Source: Muribaculaceae bacterium (GTDB lineage: Bacteria > Bacteroidota > Bacteroidia > Bacteroidales > Muribaculaceae). Taken from it: a stretch of DNA of 48,735 nt. The notes under the pieces were generated by a model. That model ran no database searches. It was given only the letters and a program-made list of their open reading frames with translations, and was not told the origin of the DNA. The stretch is taken from the NCBI GenBank assembly GCA_017621055.1, contig JAGATX010000005.1, positions 1 through 48,735 on the forward strand, given 5' to 3'. The first letter of the stretch is position 1. Each line of letters starts with the position of its first letter. A program made the position numbers and the translations under genes. This document shows positions 15,521-24,376 of the stretch, in pieces.

Positions 15521-16780
15521 TCAGTTTCTCTTGCCCAGTACCTTGATGTGAGCTCGGGGATAGCGGAGCACCAGGCAGGAAGCCTCGGTGAGCACCACCG
15601 CGTCGGTGTTGCGCTGGCCGCTGCGGCGCAGATCGAGGGTCTCGGCCTGGAACGGCATATGCACGTACTTGGTCATATAGTCGGGATCGACAATGAACCC
15701 GTCGTCGGCATGGCCGCACTGGTCGAACACCTCGGAATGAAGCACATACAGGCTGCCGAAGTTCGAACGTATCTCGCGGAACTCCACGCCCCACTTGGCG
15801 AACGTCTCGCCGGCGCTCAGCGTCTTGTCGTACTGCAGTTTGCTCAGCGCCGACAGCAGACCCGTGCCCGCAATGAGGATTTTGCGCTTGGAGCCGCTGT
15901 TGCCGGTGAAGGCTTCGGAACACAGGTCGATGAGGTCGTCGGCCGTCAGGCTGTCGAGCTTAAGGGTGTGGGTATGGTCGGTCTGGTTCCATATTCCGCC
16001 GGTGAGATATATGCTCTCGTTCTTGTCGGGGTTGAAGAGCACGGCGCGGCACCCGAAGAGGAAATTCTTCTCCATGCCCAGACGCATGTCGATGATGGCG
16101 GCCTCTTCCTGATCAGAGAAGTTCCAGCCCACTTCCTTGCGTGCAATCTTTGCCAGAGTGCTCTGCTCTACCTGCATCTTGAAAATCTGGCAGTTGTTCG
16201 ACGCCTTGCGGGGCAGCGCCGAGAACTGCGCCGTCTGCACATCGAGCTCGGTGGCGGCGCGACCCATGCGCACTATGCGCGTACCCTTGGGAATGGGCGG
16301 CAGGTCGGAGTGACCCGAGTCGTCGCGGGGAGCGTTGACAGGCGATACTTCGATACCGCCGCCCTTGAGTCGCTCGATAACATAGAGTACCAGCGGTTCG
16401 GCGTTGTCGCCCACGGTTATGTCAGGCATAAGGATGGTCTCGCTGCTCTCGAAGATGCTGTCGTCGTCGGTGCGCAGGGTGTAGCTCGTCATGTCGTCGC
16501 CCTTGGGGGTGCCCACGCCTCCGGCAAATGTGGTGGATGTGCGCGTCTCGGTCTGCTTGGTGTCCACGCTGTAGTATTCCACAGTCATGGCGCGGGCCTG
16601 ACGGGAGCCGCCGCAACGGCTCAGCTGGTCGATGGGCGTAGACATGGGGCGAACCTTGACAATACGCTCGTCAATACTGTTCTGAAGCAGTCCGGGAGCT
16701 GCCTGGCTGATGTTTGCGAGGGTGAGGGGTGCGCCGGTCACGTGCTTGCCGCCGGCGCTGCCGTTGGTGATGTTGCTCAT
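15521..16780 (-). CDS. Probable major capsid protein (SU10/DUF5309-like)
   Basis: 419 residues. The N-terminal part (ISQAAPGLLQNSIDERIVKV and PMSTPIDQLSR) followed by a beta-rich extended region resembles DUF5309/SU10-type capsid proteins, where this segment forms the N-arm and E-loop. Other features: NNCQIFKMQVEQSTLAKIARKE, an acidic helix DQEEAAIIDMRLGMEKNFLFG that matches the long spine helix of HK97-fold capsids, and RKILIAGTGLLSALSK. No prohead protease or scaffold domain is visible. The neighbouring portal supports a capsid role. The fold assignment is by pattern, not by alignment. Confidence 0.62.
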   Translation of the reverse strand: MSNITNGSAGGKHVTGAPLTLANISQAAPGLLQNSIDERIVKVRPMSTPIDQLSRCGGSRQARAMTVEYYSVDTKQTETRTSTTFAGGVGTPKGDDMTSYTLRTDDDSIFESSETILMPDITVGDNAEPLVLYVIERLKGGGIEVSPVNAPRDDSGHSDLPPIPKGTRIVRMGRAATELDVQTAQFSALPRKASNNCQIFKMQVEQSTLAKIARKEVGWNFSDQEEAAIIDMRLGMEKNFLFGCRAVLFNPDKNESIYLTGGIWNQTDHTHTLKLDSLTADDLIDLCSEAFTGNSGSKRKILIAGTGLLSALSKLQYDKTLSAGETFAKWGVEFREIRSNFGSLYVLHSEVFDQCGHADDGFIVDPDYMTKYVHMPFQAETLDLRRSGQRNTDAVVLTEASCLVLRYPRAHIKVLGKRN

Positions 16781-16805
16781 TTTTATGTTGGGTTTTTAGT
16801 TAATG

Positions 16806-17024
16806 TTAATCCCAGAAGCTGGGACGGAGATTGGCGAGGAATGAGGGCTCGCCGTCGGTAGTATCGGTGCCGGCAGGCCCGCTGTAGAGGGGCTCGCTGT
16901 CGGGGTCGTCGTTCCGTGATGCCGTCGCCTTAGTCTCTTGCTTTTTCGCTTCCTCATTTGCGGGTGCGGTAACTTCGGCCTGAAGCGCTGCAGCTTGCCC
17001 GTTCGCCGGTTTTTCGTTGTCCAT
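16806..17024 (-). CDS. Small acidic protein heading the phage cassette
   Basis: 72 residues from the ATG at 17022-17024 (MDNEKPANGQ). An in-frame upstream ATG at 17144 is rejected because the -7 motif at 17055-17062 would fall inside it and its extra residues look non-coding. The chain is rich in Ala, Glu, Lys and Asp and probably disordered, ending SFLANLRPSFWD. Small charged proteins ahead of capsid genes are often scaffold or decoration proteins; no homology is visible. It is 25 bases upstream of the capsid gene. Confidence 0.6.
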   Translation of the reverse strand: MDNEKPANGQAAALQAEVTAPANEEAKKQETKATASRNDDPDSEPLYSGPAGTDTTDGEPSFLANLRPSFWD

Positions 17025-17054
17025 ATCGTAAATATTTTCTGTTTTCGAACACTG

Positions 17055-17062
17055 CAAAATTA
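17055..17062 (-). promoter_or_regulatory. -7 promoter motif of the phage cassette
   Basis: Minus strand TAATTTTG, about 31 bases before the ATG at 17024. The nearest TTTG upstream (17089-17092) is 26 bases away, too far for the standard spacing, so the promoter is weak or needs an activator. Confidence 0.45.
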
Positions 17063-17257
17063 CGGGACACCGGAGCGGCACTCCTCGCCAAAAAAACAGT
17101 AGCTTTTCTTTTTGTTTTGTTAACTTTCCATCAAACATTATCACCCCCGATCGTGTTTTAAGAGCGTAAAAGCCTCTGTTACGAACGTTGCAAAGTGCTG
17201 CATAAACTTTTTTTCACATTATTTGTCTAATTTATACAGCATATGCAATTTTTTTTG

Positions 17258-17265
17258 TAACTTTG
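17258..17265 (+). promoter_or_regulatory. -7 promoter motif of the small membrane protein gene
   Basis: TAACTTTG, 17 bases before the ATG at 17282. No TTTG is at the expected -33 distance. Confidence 0.5.
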
Positions 17266-17281
17266 CGCTGCAAAACAATAA

Positions 17282-17593
17282 ATGATGAACGACAACAACA
17301 TCGACAAACACAAAAATGAGAGAGCCGAGGCAAAAGTAACCCCGGCACGCTCGCCCTTGCTGGCATGGGTGGCCGTAGGCCTTACTTTAGCGGCGTGGGC
17401 AACTCTCATATGGCTCGACGGCTATGCTGCAATGGCCGTTGCCGCCGCAGCTGTTGTCGTGGGCTTCCTCGCCGTCTCCGGCCGCTCGACGCCCGTCAAG
17501 AACCTCGCCATCACGGCAATAATAGCCGCCACGGTCCTCCTGGTCGTCCTTGCGGCATTCCTGATCGTCATAAAAATCGGCCTCGGCGAGTGA
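17282..17593 (+). CDS. Small membrane protein, unknown function
   Basis: 103 residues: a polar charged N-terminus (1-24), then three hydrophobic segments (LLAWVAVGLTLAAWATLIWL, AAMAVAAAAVVVGFLAV, and AITAIIAATVLLVVLAAFLIV). There is no cleavable signal peptide. No family was recognised. A second ATG follows immediately, so the start may be one codon later. It is monocistronic, divergent from the phage cassette and convergent with rpsA. Confidence 0.72.
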   Translation: MMNDNNIDKHKNERAEAKVTPARSPLLAWVAVGLTLAAWATLIWLDGYAAMAVAAAAVVVGFLAVSGRSTPVKNLAITAIIAATVLLVVLAAFLIVIKIGLGE

Positions 17594-17596
17594 CTT

Positions 17597-17712
17597 TGAA
17601 ATTTAAAATTTAAAAATTATAATTTATAATTGGGCCGAGACACCCGCCGGGCAGTCTCCCCCCCATTATGTTATGCATTATGCTTAAAAATTCTGCATTC
17701 TGCATTATATAA
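17597..17712. repeat. AT-rich low-complexity repeat block
   Basis: The first part is built of AATTTAAAATTTAAAAATTA-type units, near-palindromic. The second has repeated TGCATTATGC and TCTGCATTCTGCATTAT words. A short C-rich stretch lies between. It contrasts sharply with the GC-rich surroundings and carries no gene. Confidence 0.6.
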
Positions 17713-17752
17713 AAACGAAGCGGGGCGACTGCCGGCATGGCGGTCGCCCCGC
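17709..17752 (-). terminator. Intrinsic terminator of rpsA
   Basis: Minus strand GCGGGGCGAC (17743-17752) pairs with GTCGCCCCGC (17720-17729), and is followed after TTCG by TTTTTATA. It lies about 40 bases after the rpsA stop. Confidence 0.82.
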
Positions 17753-17793
17753 TGTGGGGTTGTTATGTATTGCCGCAGGTGCGGCAGGCATAT

Positions 17794-19575
17794 TTACTTG
17801 GAGAGTTTCTCCTTGAGGGCAGCGAGAGCCTCGAGGTCACCGAGGGTGGTGCGCTCCAGCGGCGTGGCGGCTGCTGCTGCGGGTGCTTCCTCCTGCTTCT
17901 TGACGGTGCGTTTTGCCTTGCGCTCGGCGTTCTTCTCGGCGCGTGCCTCATCTTCGAAGATGCGGCTGTGCGACAGGATGATGCGCTTGCTGTCCTTGTT
18001 GAATTCGATAACCTTGAAGTTGAGCTTCTCGTCTACCTTGGCGGTGGTACCGTCTTCCTTGACAAGGTGTTTGGGAGTTGCGAAGCCCTCTACGCCGTAA
18101 GGCAGAGCAACGACAGCGCCCTTGTCGAGCATCTCGATGATGGTGCCCTCGTGGACGGAACCTACGGTAAACACTGTCTCGAACACATCCCAGGGATTTT
18201 CCTCGAGCTGTTTGTGGCCCAGGGAGAGACGGCGGTTTTCTTTGTCGATCTGAAGTACTTCCACTTCGATGTCGGCACCGATCTGGGTGAACTCGCTGGG
18301 ATGTTTGATTTTCTTGGTCCAGGAAAGGTCGGAGATGTGGATCAGGCCGTCCACGCCTTCTTCGATTTCCACGAATACGCCGAAGTTGGTGAAGTTGCGC
18401 ACCTTGGCGGTGTGGCGGCTGCCTACGGCATACTTGGTTTCGATATCCTCCCAAGGATCTTTCTTAAGCTGCTTGATACCGAGGCTCATCTTGCGCTCGG
18501 CACGGTCGAGGGTGAGGACAACGGCCTCTACCTCGTCGCCTTCCTTGAGGAAGTCCTGAGCCGAACGCAGGTGCTGGCTCCACGACATCTCGCTCACGTG
18601 GATAAGACCTTCCACGCCGGGGGCTACTTCGAGGAATGCGCCGTAATCGGCCATAACCACTACTTTGCCCTTCACTTTGTCGCCTACCTTGAGCTCGGGG
18701 TCGAGGGCATCCCAGGGATGGGGCTGCAGCTGCTTCAGACCGAGGGCTATACGTTTCTTCTCGTTGTCGAAGTCCAGAATTACCACGTTGAGCTTCTGGT
18801 CGAGTTCCACAACCTCGCTGGGGTGCTTCACGCGGCCCCACGACAGGTCGGTGATATGGATGAGGCCGTCCACGCCGCCCAGGTCGATGAATACGCCGTA
18901 GGAGGTGATGTTCTTGACGGTGCCTTCCAGTACCTGGCCTTTTTCGAGCTTGGAGATGATGTCGCGTTTCTGCTGCTCGAGTTCGGCCTCGATGAGTGCC
19001 TTGTGCGAAACTACCACGTTCTTGAATTCCTCGTTGATCTTTACAACTTTGAATTCCATGGTCTTGCCCACAAACACATCGTAATCGCGGATGGGCTTGA
19101 CGTCGATCTGGCTGCCGGGCAGGAATGCCTCGATGCCGAAGACGTCGACGATCATGCCGCCTTTGGTGCGGCATTTGATGTAGCCCTTGATGATTTCGTT
19201 GTTTTCCAGGGCGGCATTGATGCGCTCCCAGCTGCGCGATGCGCGTGCTTTCTTGTGCGAAAGGATGAGCTGGCCCTTGCGGTCTTCCTGATTTTCGATG
19301 AATACCTCTACTTTGTCGCCGACCTTGATATCGGGGTTGTAGCGGAACTCGCTCATAGGAATGATACCGTCCGATTTGTAGTCGATGTTAACCACTGCCT
19401 CGCGCTTGTTAAGGGCGATGATGGTACCTTCGATTACTTCTTTGTCTTTGATCGAGTTGAGGGATTCCTCGTAAGCGTTGGTGAGCTCCTGACGGCTCTT
19501 CTCGCCGGTGGTTTCGCCGTTTTCGTAGGCATCCCAGTCGAAATCCTCGACCGGTGAATTTTTCAATTCTGTCAT
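17794..19575 (-). CDS. rpsA: 30S ribosomal protein S1
   Basis: 593 residues with six S1 RNA-binding repeats, as in full-length S1. Examples of the repeat core: GIIPMSEF, GMIVDVFGIEAFLPGSQ, GVFIDLGGVDGLIHITDLSW, GAFLEVAPGVEGLIHVSEMSW, GVFVEIEEGVDGLIHISDLSW, and GAVVALPYGVEGFATPKHL. The N-terminal acidic region would dock on the ribosome and the C-terminal tail is Ala/Lys-rich. S1 helps recruit mRNA to the 30S subunit, which matters in Bacteroidota because most genes lack a strong Shine-Dalgarno sequence. It is monocistronic with a consensus promoter and terminator. Confidence 0.97.
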   Translation of the reverse strand: MTELKNSPVEDFDWDAYENGETTGEKSRQELTNAYEESLNSIKDKEVIEGTIIALNKREAVVNIDYKSDGIIPMSEFRYNPDIKVGDKVEVFIENQEDRKGQLILSHKKARASRSWERINAALENNEIIKGYIKCRTKGGMIVDVFGIEAFLPGSQIDVKPIRDYDVFVGKTMEFKVVKINEEFKNVVVSHKALIEAELEQQKRDIISKLEKGQVLEGTVKNITSYGVFIDLGGVDGLIHITDLSWGRVKHPSEVVELDQKLNVVILDFDNEKKRIALGLKQLQPHPWDALDPELKVGDKVKGKVVVMADYGAFLEVAPGVEGLIHVSEMSWSQHLRSAQDFLKEGDEVEAVVLTLDRAERKMSLGIKQLKKDPWEDIETKYAVGSRHTAKVRNFTNFGVFVEIEEGVDGLIHISDLSWTKKIKHPSEFTQIGADIEVEVLQIDKENRRLSLGHKQLEENPWDVFETVFTVGSVHEGTIIEMLDKGAVVALPYGVEGFATPKHLVKEDGTTAKVDEKLNFKVIEFNKDSKRIILSHSRIFEDEARAEKNAERKAKRTVKKQEEAPAAAAATPLERTTLGDLEALAALKEKLSK

Positions 19576-19642
19576 TTAAATAGTTAGTAATAATGTTGAT
19601 TAAAAAAATTGCCGCCCGCGGGGTTGCGCGCGTTAAGCGCCG

Positions 19643-19674
19643 CAAAGATAGCTAATTTTTTGATATCCCGCAAA
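19643..19674 (-). promoter_or_regulatory. Promoter of rpsA
   Basis: Minus strand TTTG (19671-19674), 20-base spacer, TATCTTTG (19643-19650). The predicted leader is about 62 nt and GC-rich. Confidence 0.85.
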
Positions 19675-19701
19675 TTTTATTGACGCAACTCCCGATTTTT
19701 T

Positions 19702-19732
19702 TTTGCCGTATGCAAGTTATTTTGTACCTTTG
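19702..19732 (+). promoter_or_regulatory. Promoter of the DUF4254-GT9-ruvB-uvrC operon
   Basis: TTTG (19702-19705), 19-base spacer, TACCTTTG (19725-19732). The predicted start is about 19 nt before the ATG at 19756. It is divergent from the rpsA promoter, with about 27 bases between the two -33 boxes. Confidence 0.85.
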
Positions 19733-19755
19733 TCAAAATTCTACCACGTATTTTT

Positions 19756-20364
19756 ATGAAATTCGCCGAAAAAAGCTACAGCATATTCGAACAGTCGGTA
19801 GCCGACTATCACATCGACGACAATGTCGACGCTCCCACGCGCCAACCATACGAAGAGGGTTCCATCGAAAACACGCTCTATGCAAAAAACCGCATCGACG
19901 CCGTGCAGTGGCACCTCGAGGACATTATCCGCGACCCCGACATAGACCCCGTGGCAGCTCTCGCCCTCAAACGCCGCATCGACGCCTCAAACCAGGAACG
20001 CACCGACATGGTGGAGGAGCTCGACACCTATTTCCGCACCCTGTACAGCGAAGTGACACCCGCACCGGACGCCACGATAAACACCGAGAGCCCCGCATGG
20101 GCCCTCGACCGCCTGTCCATCCTCGCTCTGAAAATATACCACATGGAGGCCGAGGCCGACCGCGCCGACGCATCGCCAGAGCACCGCGCGCGCTGCGCCG
20201 CCAAGCTCGCTGTCCTTAAAGAGCAGCGCGCCGACCTCACCGCCGCAATCGACTCGCTCCTCGACGACATTGGCGCCGGCCGAAAATACATGAAGGTTTA
20301 CCGCCAGATGAAGATGTACAACGACGCCGACACCAACCCGGTGCTCTATGCCGCTAAAAAATAA
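19756..20364 (+). CDS. DUF4254 family protein
   Basis: 202 residues, all-helical and charged, no signal peptide. It matches my memory of the DUF4254 family, which is common in Bacteroidetes next to family 9 glycosyltransferases: IEAxLxxKNxIDxxQWHLED-like segment (NRIDAVQWHLEDIIRDP), then ERTDMVEELD and a second half with LDRLSILALKIYHMEAE. The function is unknown. Its 3' end overlaps the glycosyltransferase gene by 17 bases, which implies translational coupling and suggests a role in surface polysaccharide assembly. Confidence 0.85.
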   Translation: MKFAEKSYSIFEQSVADYHIDDNVDAPTRQPYEEGSIENTLYAKNRIDAVQWHLEDIIRDPDIDPVAALALKRRIDASNQERTDMVEELDTYFRTLYSEVTPAPDATINTESPAWALDRLSILALKIYHMEAEADRADASPEHRARCAAKLAVLKEQRADLTAAIDSLLDDIGAGRKYMKVYRQMKMYNDADTNPVLYAAKK

Positions 20365-21445
20365 AAGCCTGTCCGCCGACAGAACCATCATCCTCGCCCG
20401 CTTTTCGGCCCTGGGCGATGTGGCCATGACTATTCCGGTGGTTTACAGCGCATGCCGCTGCTATCCCGACGTGAACTTTGTGTTCGTCACCCGCCCGTCG
20501 ATGGTTTCGATGTTTGTGGGAGCGCCCGCAAACCTGACGGTAACGGGCGTGGATGTCAAAAGCGAGTACGCCGGTATCGGTGGCCTGCGGCGCCTCGCCG
20601 GCATGCTGCGCAAAGAATACCGTCCCGACGCTTTCGGTGACCTCCACAACGTGCTGCGCACAAAGATAATAGGCCTGTTCATGCGCATGGCCGGAATTCC
20701 TGTGTCCCGCATATTCAAGCCCCGCGCCAAACGCCGCGCCCTAACCCGCCCCGTCAACAAAGTCATGTTGCCGCTCACCTCGCAGCGCGCCCGCTACCGC
20801 GAAGTGTTCTACAAACTCGGCCTGCCGCTCAACGAGCGCTTCGACGGCCTCTACGGAGGCCCCGGAAAAGCCGACACCGCAGCCTTCGCCGCCATAACCA
20901 CTCCAAAGAGCGACGGCGAGCGCTGGATAGGCATCGCCCCCTTCGCCGCTCATGCCGGGAAAATTTATCCCCCGGAAAAAATGGAGCAGGTGCTGGGCCG
21001 CCTGCAGGCCGACGCCGACAGCGGCGAGTGCCCCCTCCGCGTGTTCCTTTTCGGCGGCGGCGAGAAAGAAACGGAAATTCTGGAGCGATGGGCCGGAAAA
21101 TACAAGTGCGCTGTGTCGCTCGCCGGTAAAAAATACGGCTTCGGCGCAGAACTGGCGCTCATGAACCATCTGGACTGCATGGTGAGCATGGACAGCGCGA
21201 ACATGCACCTGGCCGCCATCGCCGGTACGCCCACGCTCAGCGTGTGGGGCGCCACCCACCCCTACTGCGGCTTCAAGGCCTGGCGGCAGACCGACGACAT
21301 GATGGTGCAGCTGCCGCTGAGCTGCCGACCCTGCTCGGTATTCGGCGACAAGGCGTGCCCGCGTGGCGATTATCTGTGTCTCAACGCCATACGCCCCGAT
21401 ATGGTGTACGAAAAAATCTGCAAGACTATCCGCAATGGCAAATGA
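20348..21445 (+). CDS. Glycosyltransferase family 9 (heptosyltransferase-like)
   Basis: 365 residues with the GT-B fold of GT9 enzymes. The N-terminal [19 protein letters not shown] is the acceptor-side signature, and the C-terminal half has [20 protein letters not shown] and [28 protein letters not shown], the nucleotide-sugar site. Family members add heptose or related sugars to the lipopolysaccharide core at the cytoplasmic membrane; the exact sugar cannot be read from sequence. The start overlaps DUF4254, and its end overlaps ruvB by 11 bases. Confidence 0.9.
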   Translation: MPLKNKSLSADRTIILARFSALGDVAMTIPVVYSACRCYPDVNFVFVTRPSMVSMFVGAPANLTVTGVDVKSEYAGIGGLRRLAGMLRKEYRPDAFGDLHNVLRTKIIGLFMRMAGIPVSRIFKPRAKRRALTRPVNKVMLPLTSQRARYREVFYKLGLPLNERFDGLYGGPGKADTAAFAAITTPKSDGERWIGIAPFAAHAGKIYPPEKMEQVLGRLQADADSGECPLRVFLFGGGEKETEILERWAGKYKCAVSLAGKKYGFGAELALMNHLDCMVSMDSANMHLAAIAGTPTLSVWGATHPYCGFKAWRQTDDMMVQLPLSCRPCSVFGDKACPRGDYLCLNAIRPDMVYEKICKTIRNGK

Positions 21446-22478
21446 CGATTTCGACATACGTTCGTCGTCGGCACCACGAGGCGCCGAAGCCGAATTCGAG
21501 AAGGCTCTGCGCCCCGGCTCCTTCGAGAGTTTCAACGGCCAGGAGAAAATAATCGACAACCTCCGCGTGTTCGTCGCCGCCGCCCGCATGCGCTCCGAGG
21601 CCCTCGACCACATCCTGCTCTTCGGCCCTCCCGGTCTCGGAAAAACCACCCTCGCCGGCATCGTGGCAAACGAGCTCGGAGTGGGTATAAAGATAACCTC
21701 CGGACCCGTGCTCGACAAACCCGGCGACCTCGCCGGCATCCTCACGTCCCTCCAGGAGAACGACGTCCTGTTCATCGACGAAATACACCGCCTCAGCCCC
21801 GTGGTCGAGGAGTATCTCTACTCGGCAATGGAGGATTACCGCATCGACATCATGATCGACAAAGGACCGGGCGCACGCTCGGTGCAGCTCTCACTCTCGC
21901 CGTTCACCCTCGTCGGCGCCACAACCCGCTCGGGACTGCTCACCTCGCCGCTGCGCGCGCGTTTCGGCATCAAGTGCCATCTCGAATACTATAACCACCC
22001 GGTCCTCCGCCGCATCGTAGAGCGCTCGGCGGCGCTGATGCACGTGGCAATCACCGACGAGGCAGCCCTCGAGATAGCTCTCCGCAGCCGCGGCACCCCC
22101 CGTATCGCAAACGCCCTGCTGCGCCGCGTGCGCGACTTCGCCCAGGTGAAAGGCTCCGGCAGCATCGACCTCCCCATCGCCCGCTATGCTCTCGAGGCCC
22201 TAAACATCGACCGCTACGGCCTCGACGAAATCGACAACAAAATCCTCACCACCATAATCCGCAAGTTCAAAGGCGGACCCGTAGGCCTCAGCACAATAGC
22301 TACTGCCTTAGGCGAAGACCCCGGCACAATCGAGGAAGTCTACGAACCTTACCTCATTCAGGAGGGTTTTATAAAGCGCACCCCCCGCGGCCGCGAAGTC
22401 ACCGACCTCGCCTACGAGCACCTCGGCGAACACCGTCCCGACACCGCCGCCAGCCTCTTCGACATCAATGAGCCTTGA
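21435..22478 (+). CDS. ruvB: Holliday junction branch migration helicase RuvB
   Basis: 347 residues from the ATG at 21435 ([10 protein letters not shown]). An earlier in-frame ATG at 21363 is rejected since it lies deep inside the GT9 gene and family alignment begins near the chosen start. Walker [10 protein letters not shown] (about 64-72), Walker [10 protein letters not shown], sensor GATTRSG, and the C-terminal winged helix with RTPRGREVT are all present. RuvB hexamers drive branch migration with RuvA. RuvA and RuvC are not in this window. Confidence 0.97.
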   Translation: MANDDFDIRSSSAPRGAEAEFEKALRPGSFESFNGQEKIIDNLRVFVAAARMRSEALDHILLFGPPGLGKTTLAGIVANELGVGIKITSGPVLDKPGDLAGILTSLQENDVLFIDEIHRLSPVVEEYLYSAMEDYRIDIMIDKGPGARSVQLSLSPFTLVGATTRSGLLTSPLRARFGIKCHLEYYNHPVLRRIVERSAALMHVAITDEAALEIALRSRGTPRIANALLRRVRDFAQVKGSGSIDLPIARYALEALNIDRYGLDEIDNKILTTIIRKFKGGPVGLSTIATALGEDPGTIEEVYEPYLIQEGFIKRTPRGREVTDLAYEHLGEHRPDTAASLFDINEP

Positions 22479-24306
22479 ACACCTCAAAAAATCCGACGCC
22501 CTCAAGGAGAAAATAGCCATTCTCCCCGATACCCCCGGCGTGTATATGTACTTCGACGCCGCCGGAACGGTGATTTACGTCGGCAAAGCCAAGAACCTCA
22601 AGCGCCGCGTTTCGTCCTACTTCAACCGGCGCCACGACAACGTGCGAACGGCTCTGCTCGTGCGTAACATCGTGGATATGAAGTACATTGTGGTGCCCAC
22701 CGAACAGGATGCCCTCAATCTGGAGAACTCCATGATAAAGGAGTACCAGCCCCGCTACAATGTGCTGCTCAAAGACGACAAAAGCTACCCCTGGATTGCC
22801 GTGACAAACGAGATGTATCCCCGCGTTTTCCTCACCCGCAACCGCGTGAAGGACGGCTCGCGGTACTACGGCCCTTACACAAACACCGGCGTGGCGCGCA
22901 CTGTGCTCGAACTCATAGCCAAGCTCTATCCCGTGCGCACCTGCCGTCTGCCCATCACCCCGGAATACATTGCCAAGGGAAAAGGCCGACTCTGCCTCCA
23001 GTACCACATCAAGAAATGCCGAGGATGCTGCACCGGAGAAATAGACCGCGATACCTACGCCGCTTATATCGACCGTATTCGCCTCATTCTCCGGGGCGAA
23101 ACCGGCGAACTCCTCGAATATCTGCGCTCCGAAATGGAGAACCTCGCCGCAGAGCTCCGTTTCGAAGAGGCTCAGGAACTCAAGGAAAAATACCGGCTTC
23201 TCGAGAACTACCGCTCCCGCAGTGTAATCGTCAGCCAGACAATCAACGATGTGGATGTTTTCGGCATCGACGACGACGGCTCCGCCGACGTCTACATCAA
23301 CTATATGCACGTGCGGCGCGGCGCTGTGGTGGGCAGCGTAACCCTCCGATACCGCCGCTCCCTCGACGAAAGCCGCCCGCAGCTCCTCGAATATGCCATG
23401 GACGAGGTGCGCCGCTCGCTCGGCGCCGTCTACGACGAAGTCATCGTGGCCGAGCCCCCGGCTATGGACATGCCCGGCATCACTTTCACCATACCCCAGC
23501 GCGGCGACAAGGCTAAACTCCTCGAAGTATCCGTGCGGAACGCACGCCAGAACCGCATCGACGACCTCAAGCACATGGAACGCCACGACCCGGAAGCACG
23601 TACAGAGAAGCTCCTCGAGCGAATGAAAGCCGACTTCCAGCTCGCCGAGCTGCCCGTCCACATCGAGTGCTTCGATAACTCCAACATCCAGGGAACCAAC
23701 CCGGTGGCCTCGTGCGTGGTGTTCCGCAACGGCAGGCCCGCCAAGCGCGATTACCGCCATTTCAATATCAAGACAGTCGAAGGGCCGGACGATTTCGCCT
23801 CCATGCGCGAGGTCATCACCCGCCGATACTCCCGCCTGATGCAGGAAGGCGAGGAACTGCCCCAGCTGATAATCGTCGACGGCGGTAAAGGGCAGCTCAG
23901 CTCAGCCGTCGAAGCCCTCGATGAGATTGGCCTCAAAGGCAAGATAGCCATTGTCGGCATTGCCAAGCGTCTTGAGGAAATATATTTCCCCGGCGACAGC
24001 GTGCCGCTGTACATCGACAAGAATTCCGAGACGCTGCGCGTGGTACAGCATCTGCGCGACGAGGCTCACCGCTTCGGTATCACCCATCACCGCAACCGAC
24101 GCAGCAAAAACGCCATCGGCAGCGAGCTCGACAACATCAAAGGCATCGGCCCGAAGACCGTAGAAGCCCTCCTCGGGCACTTCCGCAGCGTAAAGCGCCT
24201 GCGCGAGGCCTCGATCGACGATATCGCCGCCATTACCGGACCCGCAAAAGCTAAAATAATTGCCGAGGCCCTCAAAAGCCCCGACAATCCAGCTGATAAT
24301 CAATAA
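22468..24306 (+). CDS. uvrC: UvrABC excision nuclease subunit C
   Basis: 612 residues, full length. N-terminal GIY-YIG nuclease ([30 protein letters not shown] in outline, about 20-95), UVR motif (about 205-240, [18 protein letters not shown]), RNase H-like C-terminal nuclease with [16 protein letters not shown] and [11 protein letters not shown], and a terminal helix-hairpin-helix pair ([13 protein letters not shown]). It makes both incisions in nucleotide excision repair. It overlaps ruvB by 11 bases, so two DNA-repair genes are coupled at the end of this operon. Confidence 0.97.
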   Translation: MSLEHLKKSDALKEKIAILPDTPGVYMYFDAAGTVIYVGKAKNLKRRVSSYFNRRHDNVRTALLVRNIVDMKYIVVPTEQDALNLENSMIKEYQPRYNVLLKDDKSYPWIAVTNEMYPRVFLTRNRVKDGSRYYGPYTNTGVARTVLELIAKLYPVRTCRLPITPEYIAKGKGRLCLQYHIKKCRGCCTGEIDRDTYAAYIDRIRLILRGETGELLEYLRSEMENLAAELRFEEAQELKEKYRLLENYRSRSVIVSQTINDVDVFGIDDDGSADVYINYMHVRRGAVVGSVTLRYRRSLDESRPQLLEYAMDEVRRSLGAVYDEVIVAEPPAMDMPGITFTIPQRGDKAKLLEVSVRNARQNRIDDLKHMERHDPEARTEKLLERMKADFQLAELPVHIECFDNSNIQGTNPVASCVVFRNGRPAKRDYRHFNIKTVEGPDDFASMREVITRRYSRLMQEGEELPQLIIVDGGKGQLSSAVEALDEIGLKGKIAIVGIAKRLEEIYFPGDSVPLYIDKNSETLRVVQHLRDEAHRFGITHHRNRRSKNAIGSELDNIKGIGPKTVEALLGHFRSVKRLREASIDDIAAITGPAKAKIIAEALKSPDNPADNQ

Positions 24307-24335
24307 AAAAAGCTTGCCGGGCGGCAAGCTTTTTT
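24305..24335. terminator. Bidirectional terminator between uvrC and fructokinase
   Basis: AAAAAAGCTTGCC and GGCAAGCTTTTTT form an almost perfect stem with a short GGGC-type loop. The A-run and T-run on either side allow termination of both convergent transcripts. Confidence 0.9.
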
Positions 24336-24376
24336 CGCTGCTGCAAAGCAGCACATATGGGAAAACTCTGCTTCTG

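Noticed and set aside
13473-17144. Complete prophage
   Set aside because: No integrase, terminase, tail, lysis or regulatory genes and no flanking direct repeats were seen; only a four-gene structural cassette is supported.
17737-19557. 606-codon open frame antisense to rpsA
   Set aside because: Complement of a highly conserved ribosomal protein gene.
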